From Thiobacillus sp. (GTDB lineage: Bacteria; Pseudomonadota; Gammaproteobacteria; Burkholderiales; Thiobacillaceae): a DNA stretch of 42,168 bases. The notes under the pieces were generated by a model. The model saw nothing but the letters and a program-made list of their open reading frames with translations, was not told the DNA's origin and did no database searches. Below, piece by piece: positions 22,201 through 29,258 of the stretch. Each line of letters starts with the position of its first letter. Within the stretch, counting starts at the first letter, position 1. The DNA lies in the NCBI GenBank assembly GCA_018263115.1, contig JADFDC010000017.1:1-42168 (forward strand), written 5' to 3'. A program made the position numbers and the translations under genes.

Positions 22201-22335
22201 GGGGGGAAATCGCTGATCTGGGGACCGATGGCCGCCAGCCTGGTGTGGGGGCTGACCGTCGCCACCCTGTTGACACTTTTTGTGATGCCGGTCATTTACC
22301 GGCTGTCGATGTCACGCATCGCAAGGACTGGATAG
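19237..22335 (+). CDS. RND multidrug efflux permease (AcrB/HAE1 family)
   Basis: 1032 residues with twelve membrane helices and two large periplasmic loops. The N-terminus (LIRNHPLANITFLVVIVMGLMAY, YLTMPREQDPEVNFNWVNITT, LPGASAEDVEKRVTRPLED) and TM4 GMLVDDAVVIVEAIYY with the Asp-Asp proton relay are diagnostic. It is a proton-driven drug or toxic-compound exporter. It is 3 bases after the adaptor, so translation is probably coupled. The substrate cannot be told from sequence. A GC hairpin at its stop codon may end the operon. Confidence 0.95.
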   Translation: MRIFEGLIRNHPLANITFLVVIVMGLMAYLTMPREQDPEVNFNWVNITTVLPGASAEDVEKRVTRPLEDALARVADVRFISSNSRENTSAILVRFQDLDNRTFDKRINDLRREVQNKANTELPTEAADPVIYEITTANGFPSAMVMVTSPANDERLRALARQVKEDMERTKGVDSVFTSGLHDPELEIRFLPHEAAARGLSGADIADSVSRWFRDIFAGQVRVGDQEWLVRVIGQSSDPDQLARIQVIPAAQPQNRTPLTSVAEVNRAREKPSQLISKDGQPAVLLAVNKRTRANTLELVERINAYLSEKNRTLSGSGLAISLLDDQTIPTRQAISTMQSNALYGLLLVLLISWIFLGSRIALLVGIGIPFSLAGTFWALSVMGFTLNISVLLGIVIVLGMLVDDAVVIVEAIYYRLMRGQQVVQAALDSIREVGMPVFSSVLTTLAAFLPLMLLPGIVGKFMFVIPAVVSLALVISLIEAYWMLPAHVSALKLDFTKPTRFQRRREHFTHWVRLKYARLLIRFMRYPMRALAVLLVMLALAVGAVSAGLIKIQFFAFDPLRIFYVNVDMPPSSTIDATLREVQRVEAEVKKHLRAGEARGIAAAAGQKFTDTEPLYGPSYGQLTVSLNPRSDDMRATDEIVEAMRKDIEALSGRAKITFLQVSGGPPASKPIKVRARGDDYRELRAAADTLKRIVQSIPGAKDIADDEVPGRQQLVLRLDADAVRNAGLDPALVSRLVRLHTDGEIVAEMRDGGDKVEVRVKAARAPLDDIAQLLDDAIPLLDGGTTTLGAMTEMETGASQGVIKRYNLRRAITIEADLDRKNPDAPDSRTAASKIQDEWNKVAPRFPGVSIDFSGELEDVEESLNAMPGLFGLGVGLIYLILAAQFRSYWQPLMILVTVPMAFTGVAFGLLITGNPLSLYTLYGIIALTGIAVNSAIVLIDAANERLKSGMGLLHASIYAARRRVIPILITTTTTIGGLFSLAVGLGGKSLIWGPMAASLVWGLTVATLLTLFVMPVIYRLSMSRIARTG

Positions 22336-22353
22336 CGGGCGACCCCGCTTTCA
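22334..22353 (+). terminator. Possible terminator at the end of the RND operon
   Basis: AGCGGG (22334-22339) pairs with CCCGCT (22344-22349), loop CGAC, followed by TTTC. The stem overlaps the permease stop codon and the U run is short. Confidence 0.5.
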
Positions 22354-22378
22354 AGCGAAAGTAGCTTCTTGCCGGATG

Positions 22379-22816
22379 CTAAACGCCGTGCCGGTGCATT
22401 TCGCGCATGCTCTTGCTCAGGCGTGCGCCGATCATAGATACCAGCCTTAATCCTTCCAGTACGCCAGGCTCCTTCACTAGACGCAAGGCGCAGACCATAC
22501 CGCCCTTTGCTTGCGGGGTGGCGGAGAGCTCCTTGCTCGCTTCGGTAAAGGCATTGGCCATGGAAACCAGAAATTTCTGGTTCTCCGGCCGATCGAGTTC
22601 CTGCAACAGATAAATCAGTCCCTCATTGCGAGTGAGCCTGTCCATCAATGCGAGCCCTTCGCTGACGGCACCTGCCAGCCGGATGATGATATCGTCCGAC
22701 AGTGCATCCTTGGCCGATGCCAGCAGGTTGAGCATTTCTACCAGATTGGCGATGGATGCTTCATCCAGGGCTGCCGGAATCTGAGGCGTGTTCTGGACAG
22801 TTGCGTTTTCCGTCAT
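22379..22816 (-). CDS. DUF1641 family protein
   Basis: 145 residues, soluble and helical. The DUF1641 pattern is visible (DRPENQKFLVSMANAFTEASKEL and the LRLVKEPGVLEGLRLVSMIGARL segment that ends most members). Family function is unknown, but such genes very often adjoin sulfide:quinone-reductase-like flavoproteins or formate dehydrogenases. Here it starts 12 bases after the flavoprotein gene with a GGGAG ribosome-binding site. It is the last gene of the long thiocyanate-linked run. Confidence 0.85.
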   Translation of the reverse strand: MTENATVQNTPQIPAALDEASIANLVEMLNLLASAKDALSDDIIIRLAGAVSEGLALMDRLTRNEGLIYLLQELDRPENQKFLVSMANAFTEASKELSATPQAKGGMVCALRLVKEPGVLEGLRLVSMIGARLSKSMREMHRHGV

Positions 22817-22828
22817 GTTCGTTTCTCC

Positions 22829-23962
22829 CTATAGCAACCCGCGCACTGTAGTCCAGTACATTCTGTTGTATGCCATCTTGAACCAGTGGATCGACTTTGA
22901 TGGAGGCTTCAATACCGGCAGGTTGACATAGTCGAAGGCATTGTAGGTGGCGCGATCGAACCCGCCTTCGATGAAACAGTAAACCTTGCCATCGTATTCC
23001 CGCACGGTGCTGCCGGTCTTGATCTGCGATTCGATGTTCTCTGCTACCACTTCCGCCTCGAAATGCGCCGCCGAACCGGTTTTGCTGACCGGGATATTGG
23101 TGGCATCGCCAATCACGTAGACATTGTCATATCCATCCATGGTCAGCTTGTGGCGATGAGTCGGAATCCAACCCGCCTGGCCCATCTTGTTATTTTCAAT
23201 TTCTTCCATGCCGCGGTGAGGTGGAATTGCAATCAACAGATCGTATTTGCACTCGGTACCTTCCTCGCTGTAAACAATCTGTTTCTCCGGATCGACTTCC
23301 TTGAGATTGAACAGGGTTTCGTATTCAATGCCAGCCTTGTCGAATTCCGGCTTGGCCCAGACGGCAACGTTCGCCGTAGCATGTACCTTGTTGACCGGGT
23401 AGTGGTAACGCAAGCGCACCTTGTCGCGAATGCCACGCGCCTTGAAAAAGTCGTGCAGCATGAACATGGCTTCCACCGGGGCCACAGGACACTTGTGCGG
23501 CAGTGACACCACCATGGCGATGGTGCCACCCTCGAATTCCATCAAGCGCTTGCGAAGTCGAACAGCACCTTCCACTGTGTAGAAATTCTCCGAGCCTTCC
23601 TTCAAACCCGGAACTTCATCGGGAACAATACGCGATCCTGTGGCAATGATCAGGATGTCGTATTCGTAGGTTTTTCCGCTCTTCGTCACCACCTGTTTCT
23701 GGTCGAGCTGAAACTTGACGACCGGATCAACATGAAACTCCACACTGGACTCAAGCAAGCCAGCCTGATCTCGATACAACTGGTCGGGAGTCATCTGGCC
23801 AAAAGCCACGTACAACAAGCCAGGCTGGTATAGATGTTTATCGGACGCCGTGAGCATGGTCAGCCGCACCTTGTGCGAACGTATTTCCACGGCAAGGCGC
23901 CGGGCAAGGTTATTGGCCAAAACGGTGCCGCCGGTTCCGCCACCGACGATCAAAATTCTCAT
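22829..23962 (-). CDS. Sulfide:quinone oxidoreductase-like FAD protein
   Basis: 377 residues. The N-terminal FAD-binding GxGxxG is MRILIVGGGTGGTVLANNLA; ATGSRIVPDEVPG is the second dinucleotide-fold loop, and VYVIGDATNIPVSKTGSAAHFEA is the C-terminal FAD motif. Three Cys are candidates for redox or persulfide chemistry (PHKCPVAPVEA, ECKYDLL, VYCFIEGG); KCPVAP aligns with a conserved SQR position. SQRs oxidise sulfide to sulfane sulfur and pass electrons to quinone. Whether this one keeps that activity is uncertain, since the family also includes other sulfur flavoproteins. Neighbours TusA, DsrE and DUF1641 support a sulfur role. Confidence 0.82.
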   Translation of the reverse strand: MRILIVGGGTGGTVLANNLARRLAVEIRSHKVRLTMLTASDKHLYQPGLLYVAFGQMTPDQLYRDQAGLLESSVEFHVDPVVKFQLDQKQVVTKSGKTYEYDILIIATGSRIVPDEVPGLKEGSENFYTVEGAVRLRKRLMEFEGGTIAMVVSLPHKCPVAPVEAMFMLHDFFKARGIRDKVRLRYHYPVNKVHATANVAVWAKPEFDKAGIEYETLFNLKEVDPEKQIVYSEEGTECKYDLLIAIPPHRGMEEIENNKMGQAGWIPTHRHKLTMDGYDNVYVIGDATNIPVSKTGSAAHFEAEVVAENIESQIKTGSTVREYDGKVYCFIEGGFDRATYNAFDYVNLPVLKPPSKSIHWFKMAYNRMYWTTVRGLL

Positions 23963-24018
23963 GTCCTTCTCCTATTCATGTTCAGGTGTCCTGTCTGGCC
24001 GGGAAAATCCATGTTGGC

Positions 24019-24249
24019 CTATTTCGCCTTGCGAACCTTGATATGCCAAACACCCTCAATTTTTTCATTGCTGATAATTTCATGGCCCACCTTGTTCACC
24101 CATTCCGGCACGTCGGCACCCGACCCCTCATCGGTCGAAAGCAATTCGATTGTGTCGCCCACGCTCGCCATTTTCATGTTGGATATCAACTCCATCAGCG
24201 GGCCCGGACAGAACGTATTCCTGGCATCGACAACCTTGACTTCACTCAT
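24019..24249 (-). CDS. TusA-family sulfur carrier protein
   Basis: 76 residues. The sulfur-accepting motif is NTFCPGPLMELI (about 11-22), with Cys14 as the persulfide site followed by the CPxP turn; the C-terminus VPEWVNKVGHEI is typical of the SirA/TusA/YedF fold. TusA passes sulfane sulfur between rhodaneses, DsrE proteins and oxidising complexes in the cytoplasm of sulfur oxidisers. It sits between dsrE (40 bases upstream) and the flavoprotein, with a GGAGAAC ribosome-binding site. Confidence 0.92.
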   Translation of the reverse strand: MSEVKVVDARNTFCPGPLMELISNMKMASVGDTIELLSTDEGSGADVPEWVNKVGHEIISNEKIEGVWHIKVRKAK

Positions 24250-24289
24250 GATTCCGTTCTCCTGTTGGCCACCAGTTCGCAGCCATTCT

Positions 24290-24679
24290 TCAAAAAGTTA
24301 AAAGCTGTCCGCCCTCTGCATCACTCAGGAATCGAGTCAGGCCCGTGGGGGGGCCCACTTCGCCATCCAGGTCATCTTTAGTAATCTTCATCAGATCCAT
24401 TGCCATCGAGCATGGCAGCAGTTTGGCATCACCGAGTTCAACCGCCTGCTGGAATAGTTGCTTGAAAGGCGGAACGCCCTCTTGGCCCAGCAGCACACCT
24501 AGTTCACCTTCTGCAGGCGCGGTCTCATTGCGGCCCCTTACGAAATAAGGCAATGCGTTCATGGACAAGAAAACCATCACCTCCTCGCCGGTTGCGGCTG
24601 CGACCGAGGCGAACATCGCGGCCATCTGGAGCTTCTCCCGCGTCCCCGACACGCACACGATATTGATCTTCTGGGACAT
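24290..24679 (-). CDS. DsrE-family sulfurtransferase
   Basis: 129 residues. It begins with the Rossmann-like strand [25 protein letters not shown]. The likely sulfur-binding Cys is in [19 protein letters not shown], close to the CSMSMD-type motif of DsrE/DsrE2 proteins. Such proteins exchange persulfide sulfur with TusA, whose gene follows. A DsrE2 role at the membrane is less likely because no N-terminal membrane helices are present. The upstream flank holds a degenerate IS3 element. Confidence 0.88.
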   Translation of the reverse strand: MSQKINIVCVSGTREKLQMAAMFASVAAATGEEVMVFLSMNALPYFVRGRNETAPAEGELGVLLGQEGVPPFKQLFQQAVELGDAKLLPCSMAMDLMKITKDDLDGEVGPPTGLTRFLSDAEGGQLLTF

Positions 24680-24684
24680 CTGAC

Positions 24685-24801
24685 TTACCTCGCTCTCAGG
24701 ATCGTGCTATTTGTCGCGACCGCGCAGATTATTTGTACGGCTCCGCGTTCCGCGTCCAAAACTGCCATCGTCTCCGACCTGCGGGTTGCAGCCGTTACCA
24801 T
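24685..24801 (-). pseudogene. Remnant of IS3 orfB (start only)
   Basis: In the -1 frame at the end of the OrfA-like gene, a short frame starts MVTAATRRSETMAVLDAERG and stops after 38 codons. IS3 OrfB proteins begin with a similar MVTPAARR-AV-HL----GVS pattern, and start overlapping the orfA end in this same way. About 20 residues look like OrfB, then similarity is lost. It supports the view that an IS3-family element once sat here and was mostly deleted. Confidence 0.45.
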
Positions 24802-25001
24802 TTCTTTGACGCCAGGTTTTTCAGCGCCTCGTTGCGGAGAGTCAAATCGGCAACAATCAGCCTGAGACGCAGGTTTTCTTCCTCAAGCATCACCAGACGC
24901 TGCGCGTCAGAGAGTTTTTTCTGACTTTCATAACGCTCCGCATCCGTTTCTTTCAGTACGGCGATAACCTGCTCTGCGGTAAACCGAGTGTTTTCAGCCA
25001 T
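24795..25001 (-). CDS. OrfA-derived small protein lacking the helix-turn-helix (IS3 scar or domesticated)
   Basis: 68 residues from MAENTRFTAEQ at 25001, after GGGAGCGAAAA; an ATG at 25034 is also in frame. The start RFTAEQVIAVLKE is the IS3 OrfA N-terminus, and LEEENLRLRLIVADLTLRNEALKNL is its leucine zipper and end. The 25-30 residues in between, which hold the DNA-binding helix-turn-helix in OrfA, are missing and replaced by TDAERYESQKKLSDAQ. The frame is intact. It lies inside the operon, 42 bases after permease 2 and before dsrE. It is either a decaying insertion or a retained coiled-coil protein. Confidence 0.65.
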   Translation of the reverse strand: MAENTRFTAEQVIAVLKETDAERYESQKKLSDAQRLVMLEEENLRLRLIVADLTLRNEALKNLASKKW

Positions 25002-25043
25002 TTTTCGCTCCCAGTGACCCAATATCACCTGCATGAAATGTCT

Positions 25044-25889
25044 TCACTTGTCTCCACGATGCCAGCTGAAGCGATTGATCAGCAGCACGCATGCCGTATC
25101 AAGTACGTAACCGACCGCCCCAATTACCAGTACCAGCGCCATCAGGTTCGAGTATTCCAGGCTCTCGCGTGAATCCTGGATGGCATAACCGAAACCCGAG
25201 GTCACCCCCAGGAACTCCGCCGGAATAATGACGATCCAGGCCACCCCCAGCGCCAGACGGACACCTGTCATGATGTCAAATGTGATGGCAGGAATGATGA
25301 TCTTGGACACCATGTGCCAGGGTTTGGCGCCGAGGTTGCGCGCCACCTTGAACCAGTTTGGATCAACCTTGGCAAGACCTGCCGCAGTCGAGAATGCAAT
25401 CGGCCAGACCGCCGCGACCGTAATCAGGAAAACAATCGCCTCTTCCCATCCAGCAAACACCACCACCGCGATCGGTTCCCAGGACAGCGGGCTGATCATG
25501 CGCAGGAGCTGAAAAGGCACATCGGTCAATTGCTGGAACCATCTGCTGCGCCCCATCATGATGCCGATCGGCACACCTATGACGATGGCAAGCAGCAAGC
25601 CCATGCCCAGGCGGTAGCCGCTGGTCTTCAGTGCTTCTGGAATGGTTCCGTCTTCCCAGAGCTCTGGCAGGGCTTCCACTGCTGCCTTGGGAGAAAAATC
25701 CTTGAACTGCGACAGATCGGGATTCTGTGTGATGAAATGAATGCCAATCCACCACAGTGCAAAGAGGACAGCCAGGCCACCGATGAAATGCACTGTTCTG
25801 TGTGCCGTGCTTTTGGCAAAACGCGAAAGACAGTTGCCACTGATGCCGGCACTAATCACCTGATCCGCAGTTGCGACACCGTTGCCCAT
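25044..25889 (-). CDS. ABC transporter permease 2 (SsuC/NrtB type), thiocyanate island
   Basis: 281 residues with about six membrane segments and the ABC permease loop WFKVARNLGAKPWHMVSKIIIPAI, in which the EAA-like Gly is conserved. It pairs with the paralogue upstream: blocks such as FLRMISPL/LLRMISPL, TAAGLAKVDPNWFKVARNLGA and LALGVAWIV are shared, so the two arose by tandem duplication and likely form a heterodimer. Its ATG overlaps the stop of a 31-codon ORF (TGATG). The likely cargo, from context, is thiocyanate or cyanate. Confidence 0.9.
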   Translation of the reverse strand: MGNGVATADQVISAGISGNCLSRFAKSTAHRTVHFIGGLAVLFALWWIGIHFITQNPDLSQFKDFSPKAAVEALPELWEDGTIPEALKTSGYRLGMGLLLAIVIGVPIGIMMGRSRWFQQLTDVPFQLLRMISPLSWEPIAVVVFAGWEEAIVFLITVAAVWPIAFSTAAGLAKVDPNWFKVARNLGAKPWHMVSKIIIPAITFDIMTGVRLALGVAWIVIIPAEFLGVTSGFGYAIQDSRESLEYSNLMALVLVIGAVGYVLDTACVLLINRFSWHRGDK

Positions 25890-25984
25890 CAGTTGTTTGC
25901 CTCCACTCGCAGCAGGTCCACGATCAACTCCATTGGATACCGTAGTACGCCATGCCGATTGGTCAGGATGATCGGGTGCACCAT
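25889..25984 (-). CDS. 31-residue small ORF tiled between the two permeases
   Basis: ATG at 25984 overlaps the TGA of permease 1 (TGATG), and its own TGA overlaps the ATG of permease 2 (TGATG), so the 96 bases are coupled on both sides with no spare sequence. The GAGGAGGA upstream could serve as its ribosome-binding site. The peptide starts MVHPIILTNRHGVL, then RYPMELIVDLLRV and ends EANN; it has no membrane segment. I know no relative. Both-end coupling argues that it is translated, either as a small subunit or simply to carry ribosomes across. Confidence 0.6.
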   Translation of the reverse strand: MVHPIILTNRHGVLRYPMELIVDLLRVEANN

Positions 25985-26808
25985 CACGCTCCTCCTCGAT
26001 GCCAGCTGAAACGCTTGATAAGCATTACCAGGCTACTGTCGAGCACATATCCGATAATGCCGATGGTGAGAACCAGTGCCGTCAGATGATTGTAGGAAAG
26101 CGTTTCCCGTGCGTCCTCGATTGCATACCCCAATCCGGATGTCACGCCCAGGTATTCAGCTGGCACCAGAACAATCCAGGCCACACCCAGCGCCAGCCGG
26201 ATACCCGAGAAGATATCGAAGGCGATCGCGGGCATGATGATCCTGGTCAGCATCTGCACCGGATGGGCGCCCAGATTGCGCGCCACCTTGAACCAGTTCG
26301 GATCGACCTTGGCGAGACCCGCGGCGGTGGCAAACATTACCGGCCACACCGAAGCGATTGCAATCAGGAAAACGATCGATCCGTCCCATGTCGCGAATAC
26401 CAGAACAGCCAGCGGTGTCCAGGCAAGCGGACTGATCATGCGCAGGAACTGGAAAGGTGAGTTGCTGAAATCCCTGAACCATTTGATGCGGCCCATCAAC
26501 ACCCCCACTGGCACGCCAATGGCGATTGCCAGGCCCAGACCAGCACCCAATCGATAACCGCTGGCGATCGCTGCTGACTGTATCTTTCCCGCTCCCCATA
26601 ATTCCGGGAAGGCTTCCATCGTCGGGATCAGTCCGAAAGTGGTAAAGGTCTTGGTGGTAGGGTTGATCGCAAGCAGATAGCCTGCGATCAACCAGATAAG
26701 CGCCATAATCGCGATGCCGGCCAGCCCCCAAACGAACCGCCTGACCCCCGGACGGGCCATCAGGCCGGACGACCCGCCGTGATCGGCGGGTACGACGGTA
26801 GCCGTCAT
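25984..26808 (-). CDS. ABC transporter permease 1 (SsuC/NrtB type), thiocyanate island
   Basis: 274 residues from ATG 26808, which overlaps the binding-protein stop as ATGA; the frame extends 22 codons upstream inside that gene, but not in family-like sequence. About six membrane helices. The coupling loop reads WFKVARNLGAHPVQMLTRIIMPAI, and it ends FSWHRGGA, as its paralogue ends FSWHRGDK. It belongs to the taurine/nitrate/sulfonate importer family. Position directly after the binding protein and before a paralogue suggests a heterodimeric pore. Confidence 0.92.
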   Translation of the reverse strand: MTATVVPADHGGSSGLMARPGVRRFVWGLAGIAIMALIWLIAGYLLAINPTTKTFTTFGLIPTMEAFPELWGAGKIQSAAIASGYRLGAGLGLAIAIGVPVGVLMGRIKWFRDFSNSPFQFLRMISPLAWTPLAVLVFATWDGSIVFLIAIASVWPVMFATAAGLAKVDPNWFKVARNLGAHPVQMLTRIIMPAIAFDIFSGIRLALGVAWIVLVPAEYLGVTSGLGYAIEDARETLSYNHLTALVLTIGIIGYVLDSSLVMLIKRFSWHRGGA

Positions 26809-28226
26809 AGCACAATCTCTTCCTTGCGCTCGAACGGATTGCCTTTTTGCGGCACGCTGAGATCCCATCTCCACTTGGGATTGGCATCAAGCGCCTTCTT
26901 GATGTAGGTGTACTGGACCAGATCCTTGGCCACGAAATCCGGCGTGAGTTTCTTGACGAAGTCGATTTCGCCGCCGACCAGCGTGGTCTTCAACTCGGTA
27001 ACGACCTGCTTGGTGGCACTGGGGAATGGCCAGCCCTGGAAGTTGATCCGGCTCTGATCCCAATCCTCGTGCTTGATCGCGGGTGGGTCCGCATAGTCCG
27101 CGGGGCTGTAGAACATCATTGCCCGCTCGACGACTTCTGCATCAAAGGGCAGGTACTTCTTGCCATCCTTGGACAGCATCTGCGCAACCGACTTGCGGTT
27201 GGCGCCCATATACAACTGCGCCTTGACAATCGCATTGTGGATGCCTTGCGCCCATGCCGCGCGAGCAGGATCCATGGCATCGTCTTCGTGCATGACCACC
27301 ACGCAGCAGGGATGTCCTTTCCAGACATCGCCGGTGAAACGCAGCATTTTTCCGCCTGCCTTGAGTTCACCCAGCGCGTTGAACGGCTCAGCCACGGCAT
27401 ACCCATCGATTTGTCCGGCAGCCAGCGCAGGCGGCATGTCCGGCGGATTCAGCACCAGCAGATTGACTTCATTGGGCGCCAGCTTCGCGTCCTGGGGACG
27501 GATCACGGGCGTCAGGCCGGCATCTCGCATGATCTTCTGCGAGATGATGTTGTGGATCGAGTACCAGTATGGAACGGCAAACTGCTTGCCGCCCAGTTCC
27601 TTGGGCGAATTGATGCCGCTCTTCTTGCTGACGATGATGCCGGAGCCATTGGTGTGGTTCCACGCCGTGATCTTCACCGGGAACTTGTTGTTGTAGCGCA
27701 TGTAGATCGGAATCGGAATCAACATGTGTGTGAGGTTGAAGCGTTGCGCCGAGAATGCTTCCACCAGCGGCGACCAGCCGCGAATCAGTGTCGGCGGTTC
27801 GGAATCAATGCCTTCCTTCTTGAAGAAACCCATTTCATGCGCGACCAGCAGGGCCGCCGAGTCGGTAATTGGGATGTAACCGATCTTGAGTACCGGATCG
27901 AATGGTTTGGTGAATTTCTTCTGCGGTGCCGCATGCGCCGATTGCGAGGACATCATCCCGCCAAGCCCGCCCAATGCGGCAAGGCCGGCCATTTTCAGCA
28001 GGTCTCGTCTACTTACGCCCGTTCCGAGCACGGAACTGAATAGCGGATCGAAATCCAGCTTGAGACTGGGATCCTCCATGCCATCGGCAATATCGGGATT
28101 GCCGGGCTTCATACGCTGCAGGCGCGGGTCGATCAGACTATTCTTGCCGCAAGTGCCGCAGGAACATCCATCCACATGCACCAGTGCGCGGGGCTGGTCG
28201 TTTTCTCCGTCTAAATGCTTTTTCAT
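26805..28226 (-). CDS. Tat-exported ABC substrate-binding protein (NrtA/SsuA type) with Cys N-extension
   Basis: 473 residues. Residues 1-70 are an extension with a CSCGTCG cluster (about 22-28). A twin-arginine signal follows (SRRDLLKMAG, about 74-83, then a hydrophobic run to SAHA). The binding domain begins LKIGYIPITDSAALLVAHEMGFFKKEGI, the pattern of nitrate/bicarbonate/sulfonate binding proteins. A Tat signal preceded by 70 residues is unusual, so a downstream start may be used, or the cluster may serve a cofactor or a tether. The gene lies behind the scn genes and before two permeases, so thiocyanate is the most likely ligand. Ribosome-binding site TAGGAG, 8 bases off. Confidence 0.9.
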   Translation of the reverse strand: MKKHLDGENDQPRALVHVDGCSCGTCGKNSLIDPRLQRMKPGNPDIADGMEDPSLKLDFDPLFSSVLGTGVSRRDLLKMAGLAALGGLGGMMSSQSAHAAPQKKFTKPFDPVLKIGYIPITDSAALLVAHEMGFFKKEGIDSEPPTLIRGWSPLVEAFSAQRFNLTHMLIPIPIYMRYNNKFPVKITAWNHTNGSGIIVSKKSGINSPKELGGKQFAVPYWYSIHNIISQKIMRDAGLTPVIRPQDAKLAPNEVNLLVLNPPDMPPALAAGQIDGYAVAEPFNALGELKAGGKMLRFTGDVWKGHPCCVVVMHEDDAMDPARAAWAQGIHNAIVKAQLYMGANRKSVAQMLSKDGKKYLPFDAEVVERAMMFYSPADYADPPAIKHEDWDQSRINFQGWPFPSATKQVVTELKTTLVGGEIDFVKKLTPDFVAKDLVQYTYIKKALDANPKWRWDLSVPQKGNPFERKEEIVL

Positions 28227-28315
28227 TTCGGTCTCCTAGGGTTATCCGGCCGGATGCCCAGCCTGCATTTGCCCGGTCCTGGTAACAAGGCTCGGGGCAA
28301 TCCTGTTAATATTGC

Positions 28316-29113
28316 TCAGCGGCCCGCACCCGCAAGCGCGACTTCCGGCTTCTTGTAATTGGCCGCTTCCTGGAAGGTCGCCATCAGCCGTGCACGCAAG
28401 CGCTGTACTTCGGGGTCGGTCCTCTCACGGGGATCGGGAAGATCGACATCCAGTTCGTGGACGATGTCACCCGGTGAGCCGGCCATGATCACCGCGCGGT
28501 CGGCCATGATGACGGCCTCGTCGATATCGTGAGTAACAATCACGATATTGAATCCCAGACGCTTGGAAATCGCGCGCACATCCTTCTGCAAGGCAGCGCG
28601 GGTGAAGGCATCAAGCGCCGAGAACGGCTCGTCAAGCAGCAACATCTCGGGCTCCATGACCAGTGATCGCGCAAGTGCCACGCGCTGCTGCTGGCCTCCG
28701 GATAGATCCTGCACGTTTGCCTGTGCGAATTCCTGTAACTCGACGAGATTGATGGCTTCCGTGACGCGTTCTTCAATTTCCTTTTTGCCCCAGCGGGCGA
28801 AGGTGAGACCAACACCCACGTTCTGGGTGACGCTCATCCAGGGGTAGAGATGTGGCGCCTGGAACATCATGACCCAGCGGGGCGACGGCCCGGTGACCTC
28901 TGTGCCGTTCAGCAACACACGGCCTTCCGTGCCTTTGGTGAGACCGGCCAGAATGTGCAGAAGCGTGGATTTGCCGCAGCCGGAACGGCCGATGATCGCC
29001 AGCGCCTCGCCAGGGGGCGACACCAGGTCGACGCGGTTGAAGGTCGGAACCTTGCGCGTAGGATATCGCTGCGAAAGCCCTTCGATCCTGATTTCGGTGC
29101 CACGTATAGACAT
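28316..29113 (-). CDS. ABC transporter ATP-binding protein (SsuB/TauB/NrtD type)
   Basis: 265 residues from MSIRGTEIRIEGL at 29113, preceded by GAGAGGAA; a longer frame exists upstream. Walker A is GRSGCGKST, the signature LSGGQQQRVALARSL, Walker B LLLDEPFSALD, and the H-loop is THDIDEA. It energises the two permeases encoded further along the same strand. Genes run P15K-ATPase-binding protein-permease 1-smORF-permease 2, a complete importer downstream of thiocyanate hydrolase. Confidence 0.94.
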   Translation of the reverse strand: MSIRGTEIRIEGLSQRYPTRKVPTFNRVDLVSPPGEALAIIGRSGCGKSTLLHILAGLTKGTEGRVLLNGTEVTGPSPRWVMMFQAPHLYPWMSVTQNVGVGLTFARWGKKEIEERVTEAINLVELQEFAQANVQDLSGGQQQRVALARSLVMEPEMLLLDEPFSALDAFTRAALQKDVRAISKRLGFNIVIVTHDIDEAVIMADRAVIMAGSPGDIVHELDVDLPDPRERTDPEVQRLRARLMATFQEAANYKKPEVALAGAGR

Positions 29114-29258
29114 CTGTCTGTTCCTCTCAAACCACCCGCCCGGCGCAGCCGTGTGCGGCAGTTCCAATTCAGTACGGTGGATGCTGTTCTTCGCTTGATC
29201 TGCCCTTGTTACTTACCTTGCTGAACAGCCGTACCGTAGCGCCCGACACAGCCGCCAT

